Positions 1-7,316 of a stretch of 54,158 nt of DNA are shown piece by piece. The stretch spans positions 1-54,158 of the forward strand of contig NZ_CABUOD010000030.1 in NCBI RefSeq assembly GCF_902493135.1, read 5' to 3'. Position 1 is the stretch's first letter, and the number at the start of each line of letters is the position of its first letter. Both the position numbers and the translations under genes were made by a program. Source of the stretch: an uncultured Parabacteroides sp. Its GTDB lineage: Bacteria; Bacteroidota; Bacteroidia; Bacteroidales; Tannerellaceae. The notes beneath the pieces were generated by a model that saw only the letters and a list, made by a program, of their open reading frames with translations, searched no databases and was not told where the DNA came from.

Positions 1-39
1 TTCAATTCAATATACTTTAGTATTATTAATATTAAATCC

Positions 40-91
40 GGCCGCCTGTTCGCCTGTCGCAGGGTAATTGCCGTTTTCACGGCACGCGGCC
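40..91 (-). other. Three-way-junction RNA structure after DUF6383 gene
   Basis: Read on the minus strand just after the stop codon, GGCCGC pairs with GCGGCC and encloses two small hairpins: TGCCGT-GAAA-ACGGCA, which has a GNRA-type tetraloop, and CCTG-CGA-CAGG. There is no T-run, so it is not a standard intrinsic terminator. It may be a 3' UTR stability or processing element. All pairings are perfect by eye; the function is unknown. Confidence 0.45.
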
Positions 92-129
92 AAACATTTT
101 AGAATTATTTGATTATAAAATATCTTCCT

Positions 130-3100
130 TTATTTTACAATTGCCTTAACAGCAGCTTCGCCTTCGACAGCTACTACTACCACACCTTGAGGAGTAGCGA
201 TTGCAGCGTTGTCGGAAGTCAGAACCGTATTGGCTACTACCTGGCCTAAGATGTTGCTGATGACCACCTTCTTGCCGGCAGCGTTAGCGATGGTTACCTG
301 GCCTTCGCCTGCGATAACCGTTACTTCAGATACTGCTACGCCTTCGTTGGCGGTAGGAGCTTCTGTTGCAGCCATATTGAACTGAGCAGCTTCATTGATG
401 CTCGGAACCATTACCAATACATCATTACGAACGGCAATGAATTTGTTCGATTTCTGGTTTTCCAGAGAGATGGAACCGTTTTCGTTAGCAGTGAATGCCC
501 AGTTGGCAATGTTTCTATGATTCTTCTTGATGACTACAGTGTCTTTATCAGCAATAGCATGTCCGTTGAACAATGTGATTGTATCGGCTTCAACAACACC
601 TTCCAGGAATCCAACGCGAGGAAGCGTCTCACTTGTGTAACCGTCAATCTTTACAGAATCTTCGAAAGATACCAGATAGTTCATTTCACCCTTAGCCTTG
701 CAGTCGTCAGAGATATTCTGGCCTGTAGCAATGTAGTACAACGGTTTGTTTACATCAGCCATCGTTGCTGTGTCGACATACATCTTCAGGTTATCGATCG
801 TGTAATCAGCTTTCAGTTCCTGGCCTACGCGTTTCAGGGCGGCAAAGTTGTCTGATGTGATTGTCAGAGCCATTGCGTTGTCTGTTGACAGCGTGATAGT
901 CTGGTGAGCCGGTTTCTGGATTGTCTTGTCGTAATCAGGAGTACCGTCTTCGATCATAAATACAGTGTTGGATGCTGCGTTGTCGTATTCAGTCTGACTA
1001 ACAGCGCCGTCGGTAATGTTTACAGATACTTTCTGGTCATACAAACCGCTCTGCGTACGAACACCGGCTTTTATACCGGAAGCCATAGTGAAAGAAGTGC
1101 TATATGCGCCATTAACAGTAATAGCACCTGTAAGATCTGTAGTCGGCGTATAAATCTTTTCCATAACCAAAGAATATTTGTCTTTGCCTACAGCCTGGAA
1201 GTAAACAAAAGCAGTATCCGTTTCTGAAGTAGTCAGCACTGCTGTTGCATTTGTTGCATTCGCATTTTCCCATGCTACAGAAGTCATCTTATAAGAATTC
1301 AATGCCTTGTCATAAGCCAGATAAGATTTCTTGTCGGCACTCAACAACATATAAGAAGTACGTTTCAGAGAGTCATTTTCAGTATCACCAAACTTCATTT
1401 CTTTATTCGGTTTCAGGCGGAACATTACTTTCTTGTCAGCATCAACAGTTGCAACGATAGCAGAGTCTTTTGTCGTCAGATAGACTGGATCATTGCTCAA
1501 AGCCTGAACCTGAATAGCAAATGTCAGGTTATCAACCTGAGAAGCAGTGAATTTCTTATAACCGACATAGTTGCCAGTAGCTTCCGGACATTTAACCAAA
1601 GTAACAGTCTTAGAACCGATCATATATACTCCATTGGCAGCATCAACATCATAAGCTGTCCCATTAGCACCAGTCAGTTCATTTCCACTTTCGCGGTTAA
1701 CCAACTTGTAAGAAGTGCCGCCATTAGAAACCAGATTCCACTGGGTTGAAGGAACATAAGCAGAGGCAGAAGCCGATTTAGCGTCACCGGCAACCCAATA
1801 GTTACTTGTAGCCTTGTTGTCTTCATCCATTTCTTTTACGAAATAAGCAACCTTTGTATCAAGGTTCTTAACTGCGGTAGAAGAACCGAAAGTGATGGAC
1901 ATGTTCTTGTAGGCTTCCAATCCTTCAACTGTAGCTTTATCACCCAATGTCAATGCTTTTGCATCTTTCAATACGTTGATGAATGCCAGGTATCCGTCTG
2001 CGGCAGTATTTACAGCTAAAGCAGTATTTGCAGGACTAATATTTGCAGCATAAGTACCTTTCTTTTCAACATCGCCCCAATATTGATCAGTAGCCGGAGC
2101 AGTCGGTACAGCAACTGGATAGATATCTACATTTCCTTTTGAATAGTTGTAAGAAACCGAGAACATATAAGAAGCCAAGTCGCGTCCCTTAGCCGGAACC
2201 AAACTCATACCATCCGCAGAAATACCGATTGTATCTTCTGTAAATGCGAATTGAGTTGTACCTGCGATATAAGCTGTGTCGACAACTGTAAAATATTTGA
2301 CTTTTTGTTTTGCCCCGTTTGTTACAGTCTTACCGGTTGCCAAAAAGACAATCTTGTTTGTTGCATCAGTGCCATCAAAAGCGATATCACCAGTAGTCGT
2401 TGTGGCAATAGTTAAATTTGCAATCGCTGTATTATCGCTATTATCTCTTGCATAAGTAATGCTATTAGTTGCTTTAACAGACAACGCCTGCAAAGTCTTT
2501 CCAGAGAAAATATTATCGTCTGAATTCGGAGTGAATGTCAAATCGAAACCTTTTGTGTTTTTCTTTGCATTCAGGTCTTTAGCAGTCAGATCAACAGGAT
2601 CGTTGTCGTCAACAAGTTTCAGTTCTAATACTGTAGCACCTGTTTCAGCAGTGACAACTGCGCCACTTCCGTTTAATTGTGCAACAGCAACGACTGCACT
2701 TGTTACCGCACCACCCCAAAGATTTGTAACCGTAACCAAACCATACTCTTTACCATCTTTATAAGCAGTAAACTTTCCGGCTGTTCCCCAAGCTGCAGCT
2801 TGACTATTTACCCACTGATTCAAAACGCCATTCGCTTTGATACGGGCAGCTGCTACATTTCCTGTTTTACTTGTTTCTGTCGTTTTACTAGGAATAGCCA
2901 AAGACAAAACGGCTTTAGTTTCCTTATTCACCAGTTTGTAAACGGGAGTTGCAGTAGCCGTATTTTCTTTTGTAATCGTCCAGAAGAAACGATCATCCAA
3001 AGAACTGGCAGTTGCAGCTAAAACCAAACTGTCTGTATGGATAGCATCAACACCTAATACGGTATTACCGCTTCCAGTCTCCAAACGATAATACTTGTCC

Positions 3101-3201
3101 TTGTCAGGTGTAGCATCGGCTGTTGCCATCACCGTCGAAGACAAACCACCGGCTACCAGAGCGGCAGCCAAAAGAGTAGAAAATCTCTTGTTCATAATCA
3201 T
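130..3201 (-). CDS. Large secreted protein with C-terminal DUF6383-type domain
   Basis: This is a 1023-residue exported protein. It starts MIMNKRF; the second ATG at 3195 gives the better signal peptide (MNKRFSTLLAAALVAGG, cleavage after VMA). The body is rich in Thr, Ala, Asn and Lys and looks like successive beta-rich modules. The last ~75 residues (VTVIAGEGQVTIANAAGKKV followed by a VVVVAVEGEAAVKAIVK tail) match what I know as DUF6383, a C-terminal domain common in Parabacteroides surface proteins and similar in shape to sorting-type beta-sandwich tails. No catalytic motif is visible. It is probably an abundant surface protein, but its substrate or partner cannot be named. It has an unusual long leader with a strong terminator-like hairpin, suggesting RNA-level control. 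Confidence 0.8.
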   Translation of the reverse strand: MIMNKRFSTLLAAALVAGGLSSTVMATADATPDKDKYYRLETGSGNTVLGVDAIHTDSLVLAATASSLDDRFFWTITKENTATATPVYKLVNKETKAVLSLAIPSKTTETSKTGNVAAARIKANGVLNQWVNSQAAAWGTAGKFTAYKDGKEYGLVTVTNLWGGAVTSAVVAVAQLNGSGAVVTAETGATVLELKLVDDNDPVDLTAKDLNAKKNTKGFDLTFTPNSDDNIFSGKTLQALSVKATNSITYARDNSDNTAIANLTIATTTTGDIAFDGTDATNKIVFLATGKTVTNGAKQKVKYFTVVDTAYIAGTTQFAFTEDTIGISADGMSLVPAKGRDLASYMFSVSYNYSKGNVDIYPVAVPTAPATDQYWGDVEKKGTYAANISPANTALAVNTAADGYLAFINVLKDAKALTLGDKATVEGLEAYKNMSITFGSSTAVKNLDTKVAYFVKEMDEDNKATSNYWVAGDAKSASASAYVPSTQWNLVSNGGTSYKLVNRESGNELTGANGTAYDVDAANGVYMIGSKTVTLVKCPEATGNYVGYKKFTASQVDNLTFAIQVQALSNDPVYLTTKDSAIVATVDADKKVMFRLKPNKEMKFGDTENDSLKRTSYMLLSADKKSYLAYDKALNSYKMTSVAWENANATNATAVLTTSETDTAFVYFQAVGKDKYSLVMEKIYTPTTDLTGAITVNGAYSTSFTMASGIKAGVRTQSGLYDQKVSVNITDGAVSQTEYDNAASNTVFMIEDGTPDYDKTIQKPAHQTITLSTDNAMALTITSDNFAALKRVGQELKADYTIDNLKMYVDTATMADVNKPLYYIATGQNISDDCKAKGEMNYLVSFEDSVKIDGYTSETLPRVGFLEGVVEADTITLFNGHAIADKDTVVIKKNHRNIANWAFTANENGSISLENQKSNKFIAVRNDVLVMVPSINEAAQFNMAATEAPTANEGVAVSEVTVIAGEGQVTIANAAGKKVVISNILGQVVANTVLTSDNAAIATPQGVVVVAVEGEAAVKAIVK

Positions 3202-3257
3202 TAAAAATTAATTGTTAATAAAATAGTGTATAAAAGTCCAACAACTAATTTTACGAA

Positions 3258-3275
3258 GGGGAGAAACAACTCCCC
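3258..3275 (-). other. 5' UTR hairpin of DUF6383 gene
   Basis: GGGGAG-N6-CTCCCC forms a perfect 6-bp GC-rich stem about 55 nt before the start codon and is not followed by a T-run. It lies between the leader terminator and the gene and could mark the 5' end or stabilise a processed mRNA. The function is inferred only from its position. Confidence 0.4.
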
Positions 3276-3297
3276 GCGAATGATTATGAACGGGCAC

Positions 3298-3380
3298 AAA
3301 AAAACGCGGGTCTGTTGTCTATTATCAATCTTTAGGTATCGGCAAACACCCGCTTAGTAATAATAGAACAAAAGCCCGCG
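3298..3380 (-). terminator. Intrinsic terminator or attenuator in DUF6383 leader
   Basis: On the minus strand the arms CGCGGG and CTATTAT pair with ATAATAG and CCCGCG, with a TTGT/ACAA match between them. The stem is followed directly by seven T residues (plus-strand A-run 3298-3304). A smaller alternative stem, GCGGGT/ACCCGC, uses the same 3' arm. This dual folding and the position between promoter and gene fit either the end of a separate small RNA or an attenuator. Confidence 0.6.
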
Positions 3381-3569
3381 CCTTATACGATATAACAATC
3401 TTCCCATAAAAATGGTAGATAAACTTATACGTAACCAGCGCAAGCATTTTCTGTCCATTATTCCACTAAGCTTAAAATTTTGCCGATTTTAAAGATTGGA
3501 ATAATCTTCGTAAAATGCTTACAATATGTAATTGACCCCGCGCCCTGTGAGCCGCTGCCCACTACGGAA
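3298..3569 (-). ncRNA. Candidate structured RNA, about 270 nt, of unknown family
   Basis: A Bacteroidota −7 box (TACCTTTG, 3576-3583) lies at one end and a strong hairpin plus T7 at the other. Between them are two long imperfect rods. In 3440-3522, GCATTTT/AAAATGC and ATTATTCCA/TGGAATAAT are separated by a symmetric internal loop. In 3382-3431, TATAA/TTATA, ATCT/AGAT and CCA/TGG stack. No ORF of note is present. I do not recognise SRP, RNase P, tmRNA or 6S signature motifs. It could be a free small RNA or the attenuated leader of the downstream DUF6383 gene. Confidence 0.45.
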
Positions 3570-3575
3570 TCGTTG

Positions 3576-3583
3576 CAAAGGTA
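3576..3583 (-). promoter_or_regulatory. −7 box for structured RNA / DUF6383 transcript
   Basis: TACCTTTG on the minus strand matches the Bacteroidota TAnnTTTG −7 consensus. TTG motifs lie 16 and 19 bp upstream, in the −33 position. The implied start is about 370 nt before the DUF6383 start codon. Confidence 0.6.
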
Positions 3584-3791
3584 AATAGGTTTTCCGAATC
3601 AACAAGAAAAAACATTCATAATTTTCCAAAACATATGGGTTACAGGACAAAAGAATACCATTTATACAACATACCCCTTAGGTTTTAGGGATAAAAAGGA
3701 TGACAGTTTTTTTTATGCTTTCCTTTGCCATGTCTTTCGAAGGGAACATCAAGGGAAGGTTGGCGACACAAACGACATTGTTTCCTGCCGC

Positions 3792-3950
3792 GAAACAAAA
3801 GTCTCTACGGTCGAAACTTTTGTTTCACGGCTTGAAACTTTAGTTTCGACCGATGAAACTAAAGTTTCCCTTAAGTGAAACTAAAGTTTCAAAGCAAGCA
3901 ACCATATGAAACTTTAGTTTCAAACTTTTCCCAGGCTGAAACTAAAATTC
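3792..3950. repeat. Phased array of seven GAAAC-N4-GTTTC palindromes
   Basis: Units start at 3792, 3813, 3834, 3855, 3877, 3908 and 3938. Five are perfect dyads (GAAAC then TTTT, TTTA or TAAA, then GTTTC); the first and last are degenerate. Start-to-start distances are 21, 21, 21, 22, 31 and 30 bp, that is two or three turns of B-DNA, while the spacers differ in sequence. The array lies between the fumarase terminator and the DUF6383 leader promoter, with its near edge about 210 bp upstream of that −7 box. This fits a multi-site binding platform for a dimeric DNA-binding protein. Calling it regulatory is inference. Confidence 0.75.
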
Positions 3951-4009
3951 TTCGAGCAGGAGACTTCATCATCGATACGGCTTTAAATAAAAGAGCCGTG
4001 ATGTATAAT

Positions 4010-4042
4010 AAAAAAAGAGGGAATGATTTTTTTCACTCCCTC
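4010..4042 (-). terminator. Fumarase terminator
   Basis: On the minus strand GAGGGAGTG pairs with CATTCCCTC (one G-T pair), followed by seven T residues. It begins about 28 nt after the fumarase stop. Confidence 0.8.
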
Positions 4043-4070
4043 TCTCTTATATATTAAGGTAAAGTACGTC

Positions 4071-5711
4071 TTACTTACCGCAAGTGCAACGCGGTTTGAT
4101 CTGTTTGAAGAAATCGTTGCCCTTGTTGTCTACCAGAATGAATGCAGGGAAGTCTTCCACTTCGATCTTCCAGATGGCTTCCATGCCCAGTTCGGGATAT
4201 TCCACACATTCGATGCTCTTGATGTTGTTCTGTGCCAGGATAGCAGCCGGGCCGCCGATACTTCCCAAATAGAAACCGCCATATTTCTGGCAAGCATCCG
4301 TCACCTGCTGGCTACGGTTGCCTTTCGCCAACATGATCATGCTGCCGCCGTGGCTCTGGAACAGACCGACATACGGATCCATACGGCCGGCAGTCGTCGG
4401 GCCCATGGAACCGCAAGCCATACCGGCAGGAGTCTTGGCCGGACCGGCATAATAGATAGGATGATCCTTGATATACTGGGGCAGGTCTTCACCGCGGTCC
4501 AGGCGTTCCTTCAACTTGGCGTGAGCGATGTCGCGGCCTACGATGATCGTACCGTTGAGCGACAGGCGTGTAGACACCGGATATTTGTCCAGTTCTTTCA
4601 GGATATCGGCCATCGGCTGGTTCAGGTCGATCTTGACAGCGTCGCCTTCGCCTGCCTGGCGCAGTTCAGCCGGGATCAGTTCGCCCGGATGGCTGTCCAG
4701 CTTCTCGATCCAGATACCGTCTTTGTTGATCTTGCATTTCACGTTACGGTCAGCCGAGCAGCTAACGCCCAAACCGACCGGACAGGAAGCGCCGTGGCGC
4801 GGCAGGCGGATGATACGGATATCATGTGCCAGATACTTGCCGCCGAACTGTGCGCCCAGACCGATATTGTGCACTTCGGCCAGCACTTCTTTTTCCAGTT
4901 CGATATCCCGGAAAGCACGGCCATACTCGTTGCCGGTCGTAGGCAATTCGTCATAATAATGCGTAGAAGCCAGCTTCACCGTCAGCAGGTTCTTCTCGGC
5001 AGAAGTGCCGCCGATCACCACTGCGATATGATAAGGAGGACAAGCGGCCGTACCCAATGTCTTGATCTTTTCGATGATGAAGGGGACCAAAGTGCCGGGG
5101 TTCAGGATCGCTTTTGTTTCCTGGTACAGGTACGTCTTGTTGGCGGAACCGCCGCCCTTTGTCACGCACAGGAATTTATATTCCATGCCTTCCGTAGCTT
5201 CGATGTCGATCTGGGCCGGCAGGTTGCACTTGGTGTTCACCTCGTCGTACATGTTCAGGGGAGCGTTCTGCGAATAGCGCAGGTTTTCTTCCGTATAGGT
5301 TTTATAGACACCCAACGAAAGCGCCTCTTCGTCGCAGTAGCCGGTCCACACCTGCTGTCCCTTTTCACCGTGGATGATAGCCGTACCGGTATCCTGGCAG
5401 AAAGGAAGTACACCCTTAGCAGCAACTTCTGCGTTACGCAGGAAAGTCAACGCTACATATTTGTCGTTATCACTTGCTTCCGGATCGCTCAGGATCTTAG
5501 CCACCTGCTCGTTGTGCGAACGGCGAAGCATAAACGAAACATCACGAAAAGCGGCATTAGCCATTGCCGTAAGACCTTCTTTCGCGACTTTCAGAACCGG
5601 AGTCCCTTCGAACTCGGAAACCGAAACATAATCTTTTGTAAGCAGATAATACTCTGTCGTATCCGGGCCCAATGGGAACGGAGCCTGATACTTGAAAGGA
5701 GTTGTTGCCAT
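4071..5711 (-). CDS. Fumarate hydratase, class I (Fe-S dependent)
   Basis: A 546-residue class I fumarase of the single-chain FumA/FumB type, which interconverts fumarate and malate with a [4Fe-4S] cluster. In Bacteroidales this serves the reductive branch from oxaloacetate to succinate and propionate. The N-terminal cluster segment contains LPFCQDTGTA near residue 105. Further conserved stretches are KGGGSANKTYLYQ near 185, SCPVGLGVSCSADRNVKC near 310, and the C-terminal beta-domain motif GMACGSMGPTTAGRMDPYVG near 430. Length matches the family. The start MATTPFKYQAP follows a short leader from a TAAGTTTG −7 box, and a good terminator follows the stop. No other gene shares the transcript. 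Confidence 0.95.
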   Translation of the reverse strand: MATTPFKYQAPFPLGPDTTEYYLLTKDYVSVSEFEGTPVLKVAKEGLTAMANAAFRDVSFMLRRSHNEQVAKILSDPEASDNDKYVALTFLRNAEVAAKGVLPFCQDTGTAIIHGEKGQQVWTGYCDEEALSLGVYKTYTEENLRYSQNAPLNMYDEVNTKCNLPAQIDIEATEGMEYKFLCVTKGGGSANKTYLYQETKAILNPGTLVPFIIEKIKTLGTAACPPYHIAVVIGGTSAEKNLLTVKLASTHYYDELPTTGNEYGRAFRDIELEKEVLAEVHNIGLGAQFGGKYLAHDIRIIRLPRHGASCPVGLGVSCSADRNVKCKINKDGIWIEKLDSHPGELIPAELRQAGEGDAVKIDLNQPMADILKELDKYPVSTRLSLNGTIIVGRDIAHAKLKERLDRGEDLPQYIKDHPIYYAGPAKTPAGMACGSMGPTTAGRMDPYVGLFQSHGGSMIMLAKGNRSQQVTDACQKYGGFYLGSIGGPAAILAQNNIKSIECVEYPELGMEAIWKIEVEDFPAFILVDNKGNDFFKQIKPRCTCGK

Positions 5712-5769
5712 AGCGTTTGTATTTTAATTTATAATATTGGTTTTAGAATCGCATCCTTGAACGGACGGG

Positions 5770-5777
5770 CAAACTTA
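5770..5777 (-). promoter_or_regulatory. −7 box for fumarase
   Basis: TAAGTTTG on the minus strand fits TAnnTTTG and lies about 60 nt before the fumarase start codon. Confidence 0.5.
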
Positions 5778-6150
5778 GCGAAAATCTCTGGAATAAACGA
5801 ATAAAAAGGGAGAAATGGCATTGACAGGCTTATTAATAAAGCATTTGCGGTGACAGATGCCGGACAAACACAGGGAATACCTAACAACGGACAAACTGAA
5901 ACCACAGTAACCGACATTCCGCCGCAACATTGGCGATTACGGCAGCATAGTTTCTACACAAGTCTATGCCTCTTGAACATGGAGAAAAAGGCGGAAGCGG
6001 TAAATCTGACGGCAGGACTTTTTGGCTGACAGCCCCCTGTTAACTAAGCGGAGGGAATTGTTTTTTCTTCCCTCTGTTTGAAAAATTCATTTTACTATCA
6101 TTTTAACATAAAAAGATGCTGTATTTTATTTATAAGTGAAATATTAATTA
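5778..6150. other. Intergenic stretch without recognisable gene
   Basis: Roughly 370 bp lie between the fumarase promoter and the toxin-antitoxin promoter. The only structure I see is GAGGGAA/TTCCCTC (6051-6074), a 7-bp hairpin with a T-run in its loop rather than after it, so it is a poor terminator. Short open frames resemble no known protein. The stretch may be eroded DNA at an integration-prone site. Confidence 0.4.
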
Positions 6151-6168
6151 TACCTTTGTGATGCAAAG
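6151..6168 (+). promoter_or_regulatory. Promoter and possible operator of toxin-antitoxin operon
   Basis: The −7 box TACCTTTG (6151-6158) lies 21 bp before the toxin start. Overlapping it, CTTTG-TGATG-CAAAG (6154-6168) is a 5-bp dyad across the expected transcription start, a plausible site for autoregulation by the XRE antitoxin. The operator role is inference. Confidence 0.5.
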
Positions 6169-6179
6169 AAATAAAGAAC

Positions 6180-6650
6180 ATGAGTGAAGCTGAATTAAGA
6201 TTGGTAAAGGTAACCGGGAATTGCACGATATATTCCATTCAATTCTTATCGGAAGACGAGAGTGAATTTGAGCGTTTCTACGCCAAATTCAGGGATGAAT
6301 CGGTTTATAACGAAGATTTTGAACGCCTTTTGAATATAATCGGACGTATAGCGGACTTTGGCGCATTTGAGCGTTTCTTCCGTCCAGAAGGAAAAATGAG
6401 CGACAGGGTATGCGCTTTGCCTGTCTTGAAATCACGTTTGCGCCTCTATTGTTTGAGGTTGTCAGATAAAATCCTCATACTTGGTAACGGTGGAGTAAAA
6501 AACACTCGAACCTATAATGAGAATGACATGCTGAAAGGTTACGTTATCACCCTTCAGAACTTTGACAAACTCATAACAGAGGGAGTTAAAAACGGTTCTA
6601 TACTGGTAAAGGAGAATACAATAGAAACAGAAAACACCTTTGATATATGA
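6180..6650 (+). CDS. Putative RelE/HigB-like toxin (first gene of TA pair)
   Basis: A 156-residue acidic protein without signal peptide. The layout suggests a toxin. It has an N-terminal beta-rich part, a helical middle (EFERFYAKFRDESVYNEDFE), then a compact beta core with CALPVLKSRLRLYCLRLSDK and ILILGNGGVKNTR, the pattern of Gp49/HigB-related RelE-fold toxins (R-L-Y then I-L-x-x-G-G-x-K). Its stop overlaps the start of an XRE-type antitoxin by 4 bp, and this toxin-first order is typical of HigBA-like operons. Such toxins usually cleave mRNA on the ribosome. Assignment to a named family is moderate, because no single catalytic residue can be fixed by eye. Confidence 0.65.
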   Translation: MSEAELRLVKVTGNCTIYSIQFLSEDESEFERFYAKFRDESVYNEDFERLLNIIGRIADFGAFERFFRPEGKMSDRVCALPVLKSRLRLYCLRLSDKILILGNGGVKNTRTYNENDMLKGYVITLQNFDKLITEGVKNGSILVKENTIETENTFDI

Positions 6651-6937
6651 AAACAGTAAAAACTTCTTTCGACGAAATGTTGGCAAGCACCTCTCCGGCT
6701 ATTCAGCAAGAGGTGTCTTTGGAATTTGCCATTTCCAACCGCATCTATGAACTAATGACGGAGCGTGGTTTATCCAAATTACAGTTTGCACAGGCATTGG
6801 GCAAACATCCAAGCGAAGTGACCAAGTGGCTAAGCGGACAGCATAATTTTACGATTAAGACAATATCGCTGCTTTCTTCATTCTTTGGAGAAACATTGAT
6901 AAGTATTAATCAAGAGTCCGGTGGCAGGTGCCGATGA
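6647..6937 (+). CDS. XRE-family antitoxin with altered C-terminus
   Basis: A 96-residue helix-turn-helix protein. The HTH lies near residues 35-75 (GLSKLQFAQALGKHPSEVTKWLSGQ), preceded by a helical arm that probably binds the toxin. It overlaps the upstream gene by ATGA, so the two are translationally coupled. The last residues (SGGRCR) are read out of frame from an IS66-like transposase remnant that begins around 6917, so the native C-terminal end appears to have been replaced by an insertion scar. The HTH is intact, and antitoxin activity may be retained. Confidence 0.75.
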   Translation: MKTVKTSFDEMLASTSPAIQQEVSLEFAISNRIYELMTERGLSKLQFAQALGKHPSEVTKWLSGQHNFTIKTISLLSSFFGETLISINQESGGRCR

Positions 6938-7060
6938 ATCGGGCTTCTACGTCAACGGCAAACTCAACTGGGCGTGGATATTGCAAAATCCAAAACTTAC
7001 ACTGACACGGATAGCCAAGGGACGAGGCGCAAAAGAATTTGTTTTTCACGGGACAAAAAT
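6917..7060 (+). mobile_element. IS66-like transposase remnant
   Basis: The frame starting at GTG 6921 reads AGADESGFYVNGKLNWAW and then LQN, a match to the conserved IS66-family DDE block (A-D-E-T/S-G-x-x-V-N-G-K-x-x-W-x-W-x-x-Q-N), including the catalytic Asp. The similarity fades after about 45 codons at GRGAKEF. The open frame continues to 7139 without recognisable transposase sequence. No terminal inverted repeats or accessory IS66 genes are present. It is a short scar fused to the end of the antitoxin gene. Confidence 0.6.
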
Positions 7061-7300
7061 TTGTAAAACATTGGTTTACAAAAATGTTGACAGCGCAAGA
7101 AAAGGCAAAAATGCGCTAACCACCAGAAAGGCACAGTAATAGGCACGGTTGCCAACTCGTTACCTCAAAATCGGGCACTCAGCCCAAAGCCTTTAGAATA
7201 AGGCGATATTAACGAAGAGGATTGTACATTTCCTGCCGGCATCAAGGCGGAGATGCGATTTAAAATGAATCTGAAATAGCCGATTATTTCCTTAAAATCG

Positions 7301-7308
7301 TATATTTG
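7301..7308 (+). promoter_or_regulatory. −7 box immediately before protease start
   Basis: TATATTTG ends 8 bp before the ATG at 7317. With a start site about 7 nt past the box, the transcript would have a leader of only about 2 nt. No clear −33 element is visible. Confidence 0.45.
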
Positions 7309-7316
7309 CCGCCACT

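Noticed and set aside
3792..3950. CRISPR-like array
   Set aside because: The repeats are 14-bp palindromes with 7-17 bp spacers and no cas genes; unit and spacer lengths do not fit CRISPR.
3875..4057. 60-codon frame through the palindrome array
   Set aside because: The translation is made of repeated array units and runs through the fumarase terminator.
4023..5804. 593-codon open frame antisense to fumarase
   Set aside because: It mirrors the codon pattern of the fumarase gene, lacks recognisable domains, and its product would be a His- and Arg-rich composition artefact.
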